Part shown: one piece after another, positions 32,968-39,750 of the stretch
How positions within the stretch are numbered: position 1 is the stretch's first letter
Layout: each line of letters begins with the position of its first letter
Source: Prosthecobacter gellanilyticus
GTDB lineage: Bacteria > Verrucomicrobiota > Verrucomicrobiia > Verrucomicrobiales > Verrucomicrobiaceae
NCBI RefSeq assembly: GCF_007992435.1
Contig: NZ_BKAG01000031.1
Coordinates: 20,004-84,003, forward strand
Direction of reading: 5' to 3'
DNA: 64,000 bases
Made by a program: the position numbers and the translations under genes
The notes under the pieces: generated by a model
Seen by the model: the letters and a program-made list of their open reading frames with translations, nothing else
Told to the model about the DNA's origin: nothing
The model's database searches: none

Positions 32968-34161
32968 TCACGGCCTGCTCCAAAGAATCTTCGCCAGCAG
33001 CACGCGGTTGTTTTCATCTTTGCGGGCTTCGGGAAAGGCCATCTCACTGCTGATCACCCAGGTTTCATCCGCATTCACGTCCACCGGCGCAAAGCCGCCG
33101 GTGAGATCCACACCACTCTCAGGCATGAGCACCTGCTCGGTGGCGCGGATGAGGTGCAGCTTCTCGGGATCGACTTGAGCGATGAAGATCGGAGCGCGAT
33201 TGCGAAACACATGGTCGTTGTTCGCGCCCTTGCGGCTGTAGATGAGATAGAGGCCCTCAGCATGCGTGATCCAGTGCTGCTGGGCATTCGCGCTGAGCAG
33301 AGGTTTGCCATCATCAAATTTCCATTCGACGGTGGGCTGGTAGTTCAGTCCATCATCACTGCGCGTGATGTGGCCATTCTCCTCGCCGCGCATGGTGAGG
33401 AAGTAGCGGCCTTTGAAAGCGCAGACGGAAGGTTCATACAAACCGCGTGGAATGCTGATGGTATGCTCGCTACCGTGTTCATGGTAGGTCAGCGTCTCGC
33501 CATCAAAGGTGCAACGTGTCACGACGGTGGTGTAGGCACGCTTCTTCGGGTCGGCACGATAGCGCACGGGCAGCAGCAGATCGCCATTCGGCAGATCCAC
33601 GCGCTGATGACAGCCAGCGTTCGGCTCGATGATGGGATTCCCGGCGTGGTCCTTCTCTGGCATGGCCATGATTTTCATGCCCGTCCACTTCTGCGTGTCA
33701 GGCGCATACACGGCATAGGCCACACGCTCCTGACTGCTGTCATCCTTGGCCTTGTTGTCATTCGCGTTGGCCAGGAAGCCAAAGCATTTGCCGGTGATGA
33801 GCAGCGTCTTGGTCTTGGCGTGCCATTGAGGGCAGATGTCTCCCATGACACGCTCGACTCCGTCTTCATTGCGCTTGCGGAGCAACGCATCGATGCGCTG
33901 CGGCTTGCTCCACGTCTTTGCTCCATTTGTGGTCTCGGTCATGTAGATGTCCCGATAACCATGTGAGCCGCGTTTCTCGATCTCCTGGGTGGTCACGATA
34001 ACTCGTGCCGGATTCCCCGGAATCACGGCAGGCCGCGATTGAGACCAGTGATAGGCACCCTCGCTTGTCAGCACCGTGCTGTTCTTAATGCGGAAGTCCG
34101 CGGCGTGAAGCACGCCGCTGAATGAACCGATGATACCAAGGAGGAGAGTGAGCCTTTTCAT
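32968..34161 (-). CDS. Secreted sialidase-fold (BNR-like) protein
   Basis: Start 34161 gives MKRLTLLLGIIGSFSGVLHAAD, a signal peptide, 2 bp after the stop of the rraA-like gene. The 397-residue protein has TTNGAKTWSKPQ, VDLPNGDLLLPVRYRADPKKRAY, TRSDDGLNYQPTVEWKFDDGKPL and a final PESGVDLTGGFAPVDVNADETWVISSEM block, typical of BNR or glycosyl-hydrolase-43-like propellers seen in these bacteria. Asp boxes are weak and the RIP motif is absent, so its enzymatic activity is unknown. It is co-transcribed with rraA-like from the operator at 34948. Confidence 0.75.
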   Translation of the reverse strand: MKRLTLLLGIIGSFSGVLHAADFRIKNSTVLTSEGAYHWSQSRPAVIPGNPARVIVTTQEIEKRGSHGYRDIYMTETTNGAKTWSKPQRIDALLRKRNEDGVERVMGDICPQWHAKTKTLLITGKCFGFLANANDNKAKDDSSQERVAYAVYAPDTQKWTGMKIMAMPEKDHAGNPIIEPNAGCHQRVDLPNGDLLLPVRYRADPKKRAYTTVVTRCTFDGETLTYHEHGSEHTISIPRGLYEPSVCAFKGRYFLTMRGEENGHITRSDDGLNYQPTVEWKFDDGKPLLSANAQQHWITHAEGLYLIYSRKGANNDHVFRNRAPIFIAQVDPEKLHLIRATEQVLMPESGVDLTGGFAPVDVNADETWVISSEMAFPEARKDENNRVLLAKILWSRP

Positions 34162-34163
34162 GA

Positions 34164-34907
34164 TCACCACTCGCCGTCGCGTTTGAACTTGGCCTGCACG
34201 TTCTTGCCAAATTGCGCGCCAGCAGCGGCGAGGTTGGCCAGGACCTGATCACTGCTCAAACCAGCACTGCCGCGGGCGGCGGGGATCACGGTCTCGCATT
34301 CGTTGCTGTCCATGAAGCGCGAGGCTTCGAGGATGCGCGGCTGCTCCTCCGGCGCGATGACCAGGAAGCCATGCTTGTCCGCATGAATGAGATCACCGGG
34401 AGACACTTTGCGGCCAAAGACCTCGATCTCGCAGTTCCAGCGCACCGGATGCACATGGGCGTGACCCACACACAGGCGACGTGCGAGTGCCTTGAAGCCT
34501 GCATTCGTCATCTCATCCACATCACGGATGGCGCCATCAATGATGCTGCCCACGCAGCCGAGCGCGCGATGCATGTTGCTGTTCACCTCACCCCAGAAGG
34601 CGCCGATGGTGCGCGGCTTGTCCAGATCCTGCACGCAGACGATTTTTGGGCCTGGAATGCTGGCCACATAGCGGCGGTATTCGTTCCAGCCATCAGGATT
34701 GGCTTCGCGATGCGCCTTGTTGCTCGGCTCGATGACCACGGTGATGGCATAGCCGACCATCGGTCCCATCTGCGGCATGAAGTCGCGGGTTTCTTCCAGG
34801 TTGAAGGCATCGGCTGCGGGATCGCGCTTCGTGATCTGTTCCCAGCCGTTGTAGATGGTGGGAGTGTTCCAGCGCTTGAGTTGAAGGAGTTCGGAGTAGG
34901 GGAGCAT
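34164..34907 (-). CDS. RraA-like aldolase/decarboxylase-family protein
   Basis: Start 34907 gives MLPYSELLQLKRWNTPTIYNGWEQ, 247 residues; the longer frame covers the operator and is rejected. It has the RraA/HMG-aldolase signature GCVGSIIDGAIRDVDEM (Asp and Arg of the GxxxDGxxRD type), then CEIEVFGRKVSPGDLIHADKHGFLVI. Related enzymes are 4-hydroxy-4-methyl-2-oxoglutarate aldolases and oxaloacetate decarboxylases, which act on pyruvate-type acids. In this operon, beside a sialidase-like gene, it is a second candidate for cleavage of an acidic sugar intermediate. It diverges from the GntR/LacI regulator gene. Confidence 0.85.
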   Translation of the reverse strand: MLPYSELLQLKRWNTPTIYNGWEQITKRDPAADAFNLEETRDFMPQMGPMVGYAITVVIEPSNKAHREANPDGWNEYRRYVASIPGPKIVCVQDLDKPRTIGAFWGEVNSNMHRALGCVGSIIDGAIRDVDEMTNAGFKALARRLCVGHAHVHPVRWNCEIEVFGRKVSPGDLIHADKHGFLVIAPEEQPRILEASRFMDSNECETVIPAARGSAGLSSDQVLANLAAAGAQFGKNVQAKFKRDGEW

Positions 34908-34947
34908 GGTGGGTGCTAACGAAACGAGGGAAGGGGTGATTTCTCTG

Positions 34948-34966
34948 TGGTCAAATGGGATGACCA
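34948..34966. promoter_or_regulatory. Operator candidate 4, TGGTCA-N7-TGACCA, between regulator and rraA-like
   Basis: TGGTCAAATGGGATGACCA lies 40 bp from the rraA-like ATG (34907) and 24 bp from the regulator ATG (34991). This shared divergent position is the classic place for a site that controls both the operon and the regulator's own gene. It is the strongest link between the five palindromes and this regulator. Confidence 0.8.
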
Positions 34967-34990
34967 AGGGCAGAATCAGCGCTCCCGACC

Positions 34991-36055
34991 ATGCACGCCG
35001 TCCCTCCCAGACCCTCACTGATCACTCATAGTGCCGACTTCCTGCGTGAGGCCTTGATGCGTGGCGAATGGGAGGACTTGCTGCCTTCCGAGCGCACTCT
35101 GTGCACACGCCTGCGCATCAGCCGGCCGACTTTGCGCGCGGTGCTGACGCAGCTTGAACGCGAGAAGGTCATCAGTCCTGTGGAGAACAAAAAGCGTCGC
35201 ATCCTCGCGGCAGCATCCACGGAGAAGCCAGTGGCATCATCCCGACTCATCGCATTGCTCACACCGGTGCCTGCGCAGTTGATGCCACCCTTCGTGCTGT
35301 TCTGGGTGGATGCACTGCGCGAGCTTCTGGCGGAGGCCGGGTATCAGCTGGAGGTGCATGCCAGCGCGCATTGCTTCACCGCAAAGCCTGCAGGAGGTCT
35401 GAAAAAACTGACCCAGCGTGTGCAGGCCGCCGCGTGGGTGATGTTTCGTTCCACACCTGTGATGCAACATTGGTTCGCGGAACAAGGCGTTCCAGTGATC
35501 GTGGCTGGATCTTGCGCAGAAGATCTGGATGTGGCTTCGGTGGACATTGATTACCGGGCCACCTGCCGCCATGCTGCGGGGATGCTGAAGCAGAAGGGGC
35601 ATCAGCGCATCGCCCTGCTGCTGCCGGACTCGTCCCACGGCGGCGATTCAGAAAGCGAGCATGGTTTTCACGAAGCTTTATCAGGCACAACTGCGACGCC
35701 CTTTGTGCTGCGGCATCATGAGGGAACTTCTCAACTCATCGACTGCCTGGACGAGGCTCTGCGCCGCAAGCCGGCGCCCACCGCCTTCCTCGTGGCACGT
35801 TCCATTCACACTCTCACCGTCATCACGCATCTGCTGCGCATGGGGCATCGTCTGCCGCGCGACTTCGCCGTGGTGTCACGGGATGATGATGCCTTTCTTG
35901 ATCACGTCGTGCCACGCATCACACGTTATGCGGCGGATCCGGCCAAGTTCGCCAAGCGTCTCTCCAAGCTCGTTCTCGAGCTGGCCCAGACGGGCCGCAC
36001 CAGCACGAAGCCCGTGCGCCTCATGCCGGACCTGAAGCGCGGTGAGACGGTGTGA
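34991..36055 (+). CDS. GntR-type DNA-binding / LacI-type ligand-binding transcriptional regulator
   Basis: The 354-residue protein starts with a winged helix of GntR type at residues about 10-72 (LREALMRGEWEDLLPSERTLCTRLRISRPTLRAVLTQLEREKVIS). A LacI/periplasmic-binding-protein-like sensor follows at about 85-350, including VPVIVAGSCAEDLDVASVDIDYRATCRHAAGMLKQKGHQRIALLLPD and FAVVSRDDDAFLDHVVPRITRY. Such hybrids normally repress sugar-use genes until a ligand binds. It diverges from the rraA-like/sialidase-like operon with the TGGTCA palindrome between them. I infer that it reads the five palindromes and responds to a sugar from the targeted glycan. Confidence 0.88.
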   Translation: MHAVPPRPSLITHSADFLREALMRGEWEDLLPSERTLCTRLRISRPTLRAVLTQLEREKVISPVENKKRRILAAASTEKPVASSRLIALLTPVPAQLMPPFVLFWVDALRELLAEAGYQLEVHASAHCFTAKPAGGLKKLTQRVQAAAWVMFRSTPVMQHWFAEQGVPVIVAGSCAEDLDVASVDIDYRATCRHAAGMLKQKGHQRIALLLPDSSHGGDSESEHGFHEALSGTTATPFVLRHHEGTSQLIDCLDEALRRKPAPTAFLVARSIHTLTVITHLLRMGHRLPRDFAVVSRDDDAFLDHVVPRITRYAADPAKFAKRLSKLVLELAQTGRTSTKPVRLMPDLKRGETV

Positions 36056-36066
36056 CCGACTCTGAC

Positions 36067-37452
36067 TCAGAGCTTTTTGAAGATCCCCTGCAGCACGTCA
36101 TTGAGCCCTTCACCACGCATCAGGTTCTTGAGGAGGCGGTCGAGCTTCGGTTTGATCTCAGGATCTGAGAGCTTGCCCTCGGACTCAATGTCAAAGGTCA
36201 TGCGCCCGTGTTCATCCGCCAGTGCTTTGGCCAGGCCGCGTGTGATGGAGTCGCCCAGTTTGGCCTTGGAAACGCCCTGCTGGAGCCGGGCCTGCAGTTC
36301 GGGTCCGCAGGAGAGCCGGAAATCGATGTTATGCTTGTCGATCGCGGCATTGGCATAGGACTTCTTTTCGAGCGCCACCTCATACTCGGGAAAGACGAAC
36401 CGTGTGTCACTGCCGAGAATGAACGTGTTGCTGGAGAATGTCCCGTTCACGATGGCAGGCTCCATCAGCGGCCCGCCGACGACTACCGGTGAAAGGTCGA
36501 TGCCGTATTCGAGCAGCTTCTTCATCTCCTTGCCTGCGGCATCTCCCATGGTGATGTGACCCGCGATGACAGAGCCCTTGTCCAGGCTCAGCTTCAGCAC
36601 GGAGTAAGGCTTCCACTCGCCCGTGGTCGGATTGATGGGGGTGATGGTGCTGTCACCGCTGAGCTTGAGATCCGCCAGCTGCGCCGGGCGCTTCACCCCG
36701 CCGATGCGGGCCTGGCCGTTGATCGTGATGTGGCTGCTGAGCTTGGCGGTGATGCGGTTGTGATTCGTCAGGTCTGTCGGGTCAATGTCGAAGCCGGAGA
36801 TATTGAAGTTCAGATCCTGGATCTGCACCGTGGTATGGGAGGAGCTCTGGATGGTGAGGCTGCCGTTTTCGATGCTGGCATTGCTGACGGCGAAGGCCAG
36901 CCCGTCCTTCGTGCGGACGATCTCCTCGTCCGGCGTCTCTGCCGCAGTGACCGGCTGCAGCTCTGTGTTCGCAACGGCGGGAGGAGTCGGCACTTCATCC
37001 TTTGAGCGTGGCTTTTTAAAGAGGGACTCCAGGGAGCTCTTCCCCTGCTCATCCTGACCCTCCATGACCACCGGGGAGATGATGCGGAACTGCTCGATGA
37101 AGAGCCGACGGTTCATCAGGTCATCCAGTTTCACCTCCAGGACGACTTCCGGAATGGTGATGGGGGCCGCTGCGGTGGCCATGGGGGCACGCTCGGCCAG
37201 GGGTTTGCCTTCCTCCCCGTCACGCGGGCCGATTTTCACGCCGTGGAAGCTCAGTCGCGCGGGTTTGGAGAAAAGGCTGAGCTTCGTATCATCCACGTGG
37301 ACACGGCAGTTCGTGTTCTTTTCCACCAGGGAGACCCAGAAATCCGGCCCCATCTGGCGCAGAACCCACCAGGACAGTCCGCCGAGAGCCACGGAGCCCA
37401 GCAGGCCGAGCATAAAGAGGATGATCAAGGCGGTGCGGAGAGGCTTTTTCAT
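36067..37452 (-). CDS. AsmA-like membrane-anchored protein
   Basis: The 461-residue protein has an N-terminal signal anchor (TALIILFMLGLLGSVALGGLSWWVL). A long beta-rich periplasmic part follows with the AsmA-like opening CRVHVDDTKLSLFSKPARLSFHGVKIGP, IEQFRIISPVVMEGQ, and several SIENGSLTIQ/ILGSDTRFVF strands. AsmA family proteins are linked to outer membrane lipid transport or assembly. The match is by overall architecture, not a clear signature. It converges with the regulator gene with 11 bp between stops, and is separated from tRNA-Pro by 123 bp. Confidence 0.68.
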   Translation of the reverse strand: MKKPLRTALIILFMLGLLGSVALGGLSWWVLRQMGPDFWVSLVEKNTNCRVHVDDTKLSLFSKPARLSFHGVKIGPRDGEEGKPLAERAPMATAAAPITIPEVVLEVKLDDLMNRRLFIEQFRIISPVVMEGQDEQGKSSLESLFKKPRSKDEVPTPPAVANTELQPVTAAETPDEEIVRTKDGLAFAVSNASIENGSLTIQSSSHTTVQIQDLNFNISGFDIDPTDLTNHNRITAKLSSHITINGQARIGGVKRPAQLADLKLSGDSTITPINPTTGEWKPYSVLKLSLDKGSVIAGHITMGDAAGKEMKKLLEYGIDLSPVVVGGPLMEPAIVNGTFSSNTFILGSDTRFVFPEYEVALEKKSYANAAIDKHNIDFRLSCGPELQARLQQGVSKAKLGDSITRGLAKALADEHGRMTFDIESEGKLSDPEIKPKLDRLLKNLMRGEGLNDVLQGIFKKL

Positions 37453-37575
37453 GGGGTACAGGCTAGGCTTGAGAAAGAAAATGGCAAGAGCTGCAAGATC
37501 ATGTGCCTTTCTCCTTGCGCTCTTCTCAATCTAACCCACTATGCGCGCCCGCTTCCAACTTTGGATGCCGGTTTT

Positions 37576-37652
37576 CGGGACGTAGCTCAGCCTGGTAGAG
37601 CGCTTGCTTTGGGAGCAAGAAGTCGTGAGTTCGAATCTCGCCGTCCCGACCA
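37576..37652 (+). tRNA. tRNA-Pro (anticodon TGG)
   Basis: A 77-base cloverleaf: acceptor CGGGACG pairs with CGTCCCG; D-arm GCTC...GAGC; anticodon stem CTTGC/GCAAG with loop TTTGGGA (anticodon TGG at 37610-37612); T-arm GTTCGAATC; discriminator A at 37649 and encoded CCA at 37650-37652. The TGG anticodon reads CCA and other proline codons. Confidence 0.97.
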
Positions 37653-37669
37653 CTCTCAGAGAGAGTGGT
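37649..37669 (+). terminator. 9-bp hairpin overlapping the tRNA CCA end
   Basis: ACCACTCTC (37649-37657) pairs perfectly with GAGAGTGGT (37661-37669) around a 3-base loop. The first arm includes the discriminator base and the CCA of tRNA-Pro. GAAAATAG follows, with no T-run, so terminator action is uncertain; it may mark a 3' processing site. Confidence 0.45.
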
Positions 37670-37757
37670 GAAAATAGCAGGGCCGCGAGCCCAGCTTGTA
37701 TTTGCCTTCTGGCCTCTCCGCTCCGTATCTTGGCGGATCACTGCTCAGACGTCATTC

Positions 37758-38252
37758 ATGCCCTCCGCTCTCTATAACGCCACCCTCTCTACTTTTAAGG
37801 CTCAAGGCTGGACCTACCGCCCTGTGGCAGGCATTGAGGTTCTGGAGGCGGATTTCGAGGCCCATCACACGAAGGTGCCGCTGCACGTGCAGATCCATGG
37901 GGAGTCAGGTATCGCCAGCGTGGTCTCACGCTGCACCCTCCAGGTGCCAAACACCCATCGTCTCCAGGTCAGCGAGCTGCTCATGCGGACGAACAAGGAG
38001 CTGAACATCGGCAACTTTGAGCTCGATTGGGACAGCGGTGTGGTGATGTTTCGCGTGACGAATATTTTTGCCGCCGGCCCTTATGAGGAGCGTGTGATCG
38101 CGAGTCTTGTGCATACCTCCATCGGCGAGATGGACCGCCTCACCCCCTTTCTCGGGGAGATTTGCAAGACGCCGAAGGGCGAGCTGCTCTTTCTCAAGGT
38201 GTCAGACCTGATGAAGCGGGAGGATCTGCTGCCGCCCGCGCCTGAGAGCTAG
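37758..38252 (+). CDS. YbjN-domain-like protein
   Basis: ATG 37758 (MPSALYNATLSTFKAQGWTY) is chosen over the upstream frame that overlaps the tRNA hairpin. The 164-residue cytoplasmic protein has the YbjN/type III chaperone-like pattern: EADFEAHHTKVPLHVQIHGESGIASVVSRC, then LLMRTNKELNIGNFELDWDSGVVMFRVTNIF, and the C-terminal helix HTSIGEMDRLTPFLGEICKT. The family is a small regulatory or chaperone-like fold with no defined reaction. It lies 17 bp upstream of the PH-domain gene on the same strand. Confidence 0.75.
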   Translation: MPSALYNATLSTFKAQGWTYRPVAGIEVLEADFEAHHTKVPLHVQIHGESGIASVVSRCTLQVPNTHRLQVSELLMRTNKELNIGNFELDWDSGVVMFRVTNIFAAGPYEERVIASLVHTSIGEMDRLTPFLGEICKTPKGELLFLKVSDLMKREDLLPPAPES

Positions 38253-38269
38253 ACCGCCCTCCAGTTTGT

Positions 38270-39043
38270 ATGCGCTACCTCCTGCATAATCATCCGGCCT
38301 TTCCCGGTTTGCTGTCGAAGGAGGATCTTTACTCTCTGGTGGAGCGCGGCTCCCTCGGACGCGGAGACTTGTGCACAGACGTGCAAACGGGACGTGACCA
38401 CACCGTGGGAGATGCCATCAGCGGCATGCGGCCGCCTCATGCGAAGGCCCCCGCACGCATTGACCGGCCTGCTTATCAGGAGTTTCGCGCGGATGATCCC
38501 TTTGACGCTGACGAGCCTCTTTCTGAGGAGGATGAGGCTGAAACGGAAGATGGAGAGCAGGAAGAGGAAGAAGAGCCTGCCGAGCCTGAGCTGCAGTTCA
38601 CGGAGAGCGGGGAGCGGCTTTACTATTCATCCCACCCGGCCTGGCTCAAATACTGGCGGGCGCTGTTCCTCATGCTGCTCTTCTTCACCGCAGCCGGCCT
38701 GCTTTTCAGCATGGAGGAGGGGTATGCGCTCGTCTGCGGCCTGGCTGGCATCGCTACTTTCATCTGCGTCACCATCGCGCGCAGCTCTCATGACTACATC
38801 GTCACGGAGGAGCGTGTGGAGTACGTCTGGGGCATCTTTGGGCGCAGTTCAAAAGAGGTCCGCGTCTGTGATATCCGCAGCCTGGATGTCTGGGAAAGAG
38901 GCCTGAAAGGCTGGCTCGGCCTGGGCACGCTGGACGTCTCCTCCGCCGGCAATGCGGACGTGGAAGTCCGCTTCCGTGACATCCGCCGCGCCCATGAGGT
39001 GAAGCAGATCATCCGCCAGCTCCAGCGTGGCGATGAAGAATAG
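38270..39043 (+). CDS. Membrane protein with acidic linker and bacterial PH (YdbS-like) domain
   Basis: The 257-residue protein begins with a short cytoplasmic region (MRYLLHNHPAFPGLLSKEDLYSLVERGSLGRG). This is followed by a Glu/Asp-rich linker (about residues 75-110), two transmembrane helices (about 128-147 and 150-168), then a PH-like module: DYIVTEERVEYVWGIFGRSSKEVRVCDIRSLDVWERGLKGWLGLGTLDVSSAG, with FRDIRRAHEVKQIIRQL. This matches bacterial PH-domain proteins of the DUF304 type. The N-terminal module resembles a GYF-like/TPR-adjacent input domain. Function is unknown. It follows the YbjN-like gene by 17 bp. Confidence 0.78.
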   Translation: MRYLLHNHPAFPGLLSKEDLYSLVERGSLGRGDLCTDVQTGRDHTVGDAISGMRPPHAKAPARIDRPAYQEFRADDPFDADEPLSEEDEAETEDGEQEEEEEPAEPELQFTESGERLYYSSHPAWLKYWRALFLMLLFFTAAGLLFSMEEGYALVCGLAGIATFICVTIARSSHDYIVTEERVEYVWGIFGRSSKEVRVCDIRSLDVWERGLKGWLGLGTLDVSSAGNADVEVRFRDIRRAHEVKQIIRQLQRGDEE

Positions 39044-39059
39044 AGAGCCGTTGACGGTA

Positions 39060-39128
39060 GTTTACCAAACCAGCCAGCCGCTGCCCACAACGGTAAACCA
39101 TCGTCAACAACGGTAAACCACAGTAAAC
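39060..39128. promoter_or_regulatory. GTTTAC/GTAAAC repeat cluster upstream of ECF sigma gene
   Basis: In the 122-bp gap before the sigma gene, an inverted GTTTAC (39060-39065) is followed by GTAAAC at 39093, 39113 and 39123. The two central copies belong to a 14-bp direct repeat ACAACGGTAAACCA (39087-39100 and 39107-39120). Spacings of 20 and 10 bp place the last three on the same face of the helix. It looks like a multi-site operator for the sigma gene. Confidence 0.55.
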
Positions 39129-39165
39129 TTCCGGGAGGCCCCAAGAAACCGCGCGCCCCTTCGTC

Positions 39166-39723
39166 ATGCCTTCTGAACCCGCCCCCATGCACGACGCCGA
39201 GCACACCTTCCTCCTCGCCGCCCTGGAGCGCTATGAGCGACCGCTGATCCGCTACGCCCATAGCTTCACCAGCGACATCGAAGAAGCCCGCGACGTGGTG
39301 CAGGACGTGTTCATCAAGCTCAGTCAGAACGCTTCGTCCGTCGATCCGTCGCGTCTCGCCGCCTGGCTCTTCACCGTGTGCAAGAACCGCGCGCTCGACC
39401 ACCAGCGCAAACACTCACGCCTCATCGTCATGGAAACAGAATCCTTTGACCTGGAAGTCTCTCCCTCTCCCCGCCCGGGAGATGAGCTGGAGTCTCGCGA
39501 GACCGCGGCCACCCTGCGCGGCCTGATTGAAAAGCTCCCCACCCGCCAGCGTGAGGCCGTCACGCTGAAGTTCATGTCCGGCCTGGACTACAAAGAGATC
39601 AGCCAGGTCATGAAGACCAGCATCGGCAATGTTGGTTATCTCATTCATCACGGCGTGCAGGCCCTGCGCACCCAGTGGCAGACGCTCGAGGCCGAGCCTC
39701 AAAGCACCGCCTGTGCCCATTGA
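39166..39723 (+). CDS. ECF-type RNA polymerase sigma factor
   Basis: The 185-residue protein has region 2 (YERPLIRYAHSFTSDIEEARDVVQDVFIKL, then LAAWLFTVCKNRALDHQRK) and region 4 (LPTRQREAVTLKFMSGLDYKEISQVMKTSIGNVGYLIHHGVQALR) of an ECF sigma factor. Start 39166 is used, though an internal ATG at 39187 (MHDAEHTFLLAALERYERP) is an equally good start. It is followed after 27 bp by the gene for a membrane protein with an anti-sigma-like N-terminus. It differs clearly from the sigma factor at 895 and belongs to the more common RpoE-like ECF type. Confidence 0.92.
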   Translation: MPSEPAPMHDAEHTFLLAALERYERPLIRYAHSFTSDIEEARDVVQDVFIKLSQNASSVDPSRLAAWLFTVCKNRALDHQRKHSRLIVMETESFDLEVSPSPRPGDELESRETAATLRGLIEKLPTRQREAVTLKFMSGLDYKEISQVMKTSIGNVGYLIHHGVQALRTQWQTLEAEPQSTACAH

Positions 39724-39750
39724 ACCGCCACCTTTTTCCACTTTCCGCTT

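Noticed and set aside
32854..33966. 370-codon plus-strand frame
   Set aside because: Antisense to the sialidase-like gene at 32968 and overlaps the Tat protein's end.
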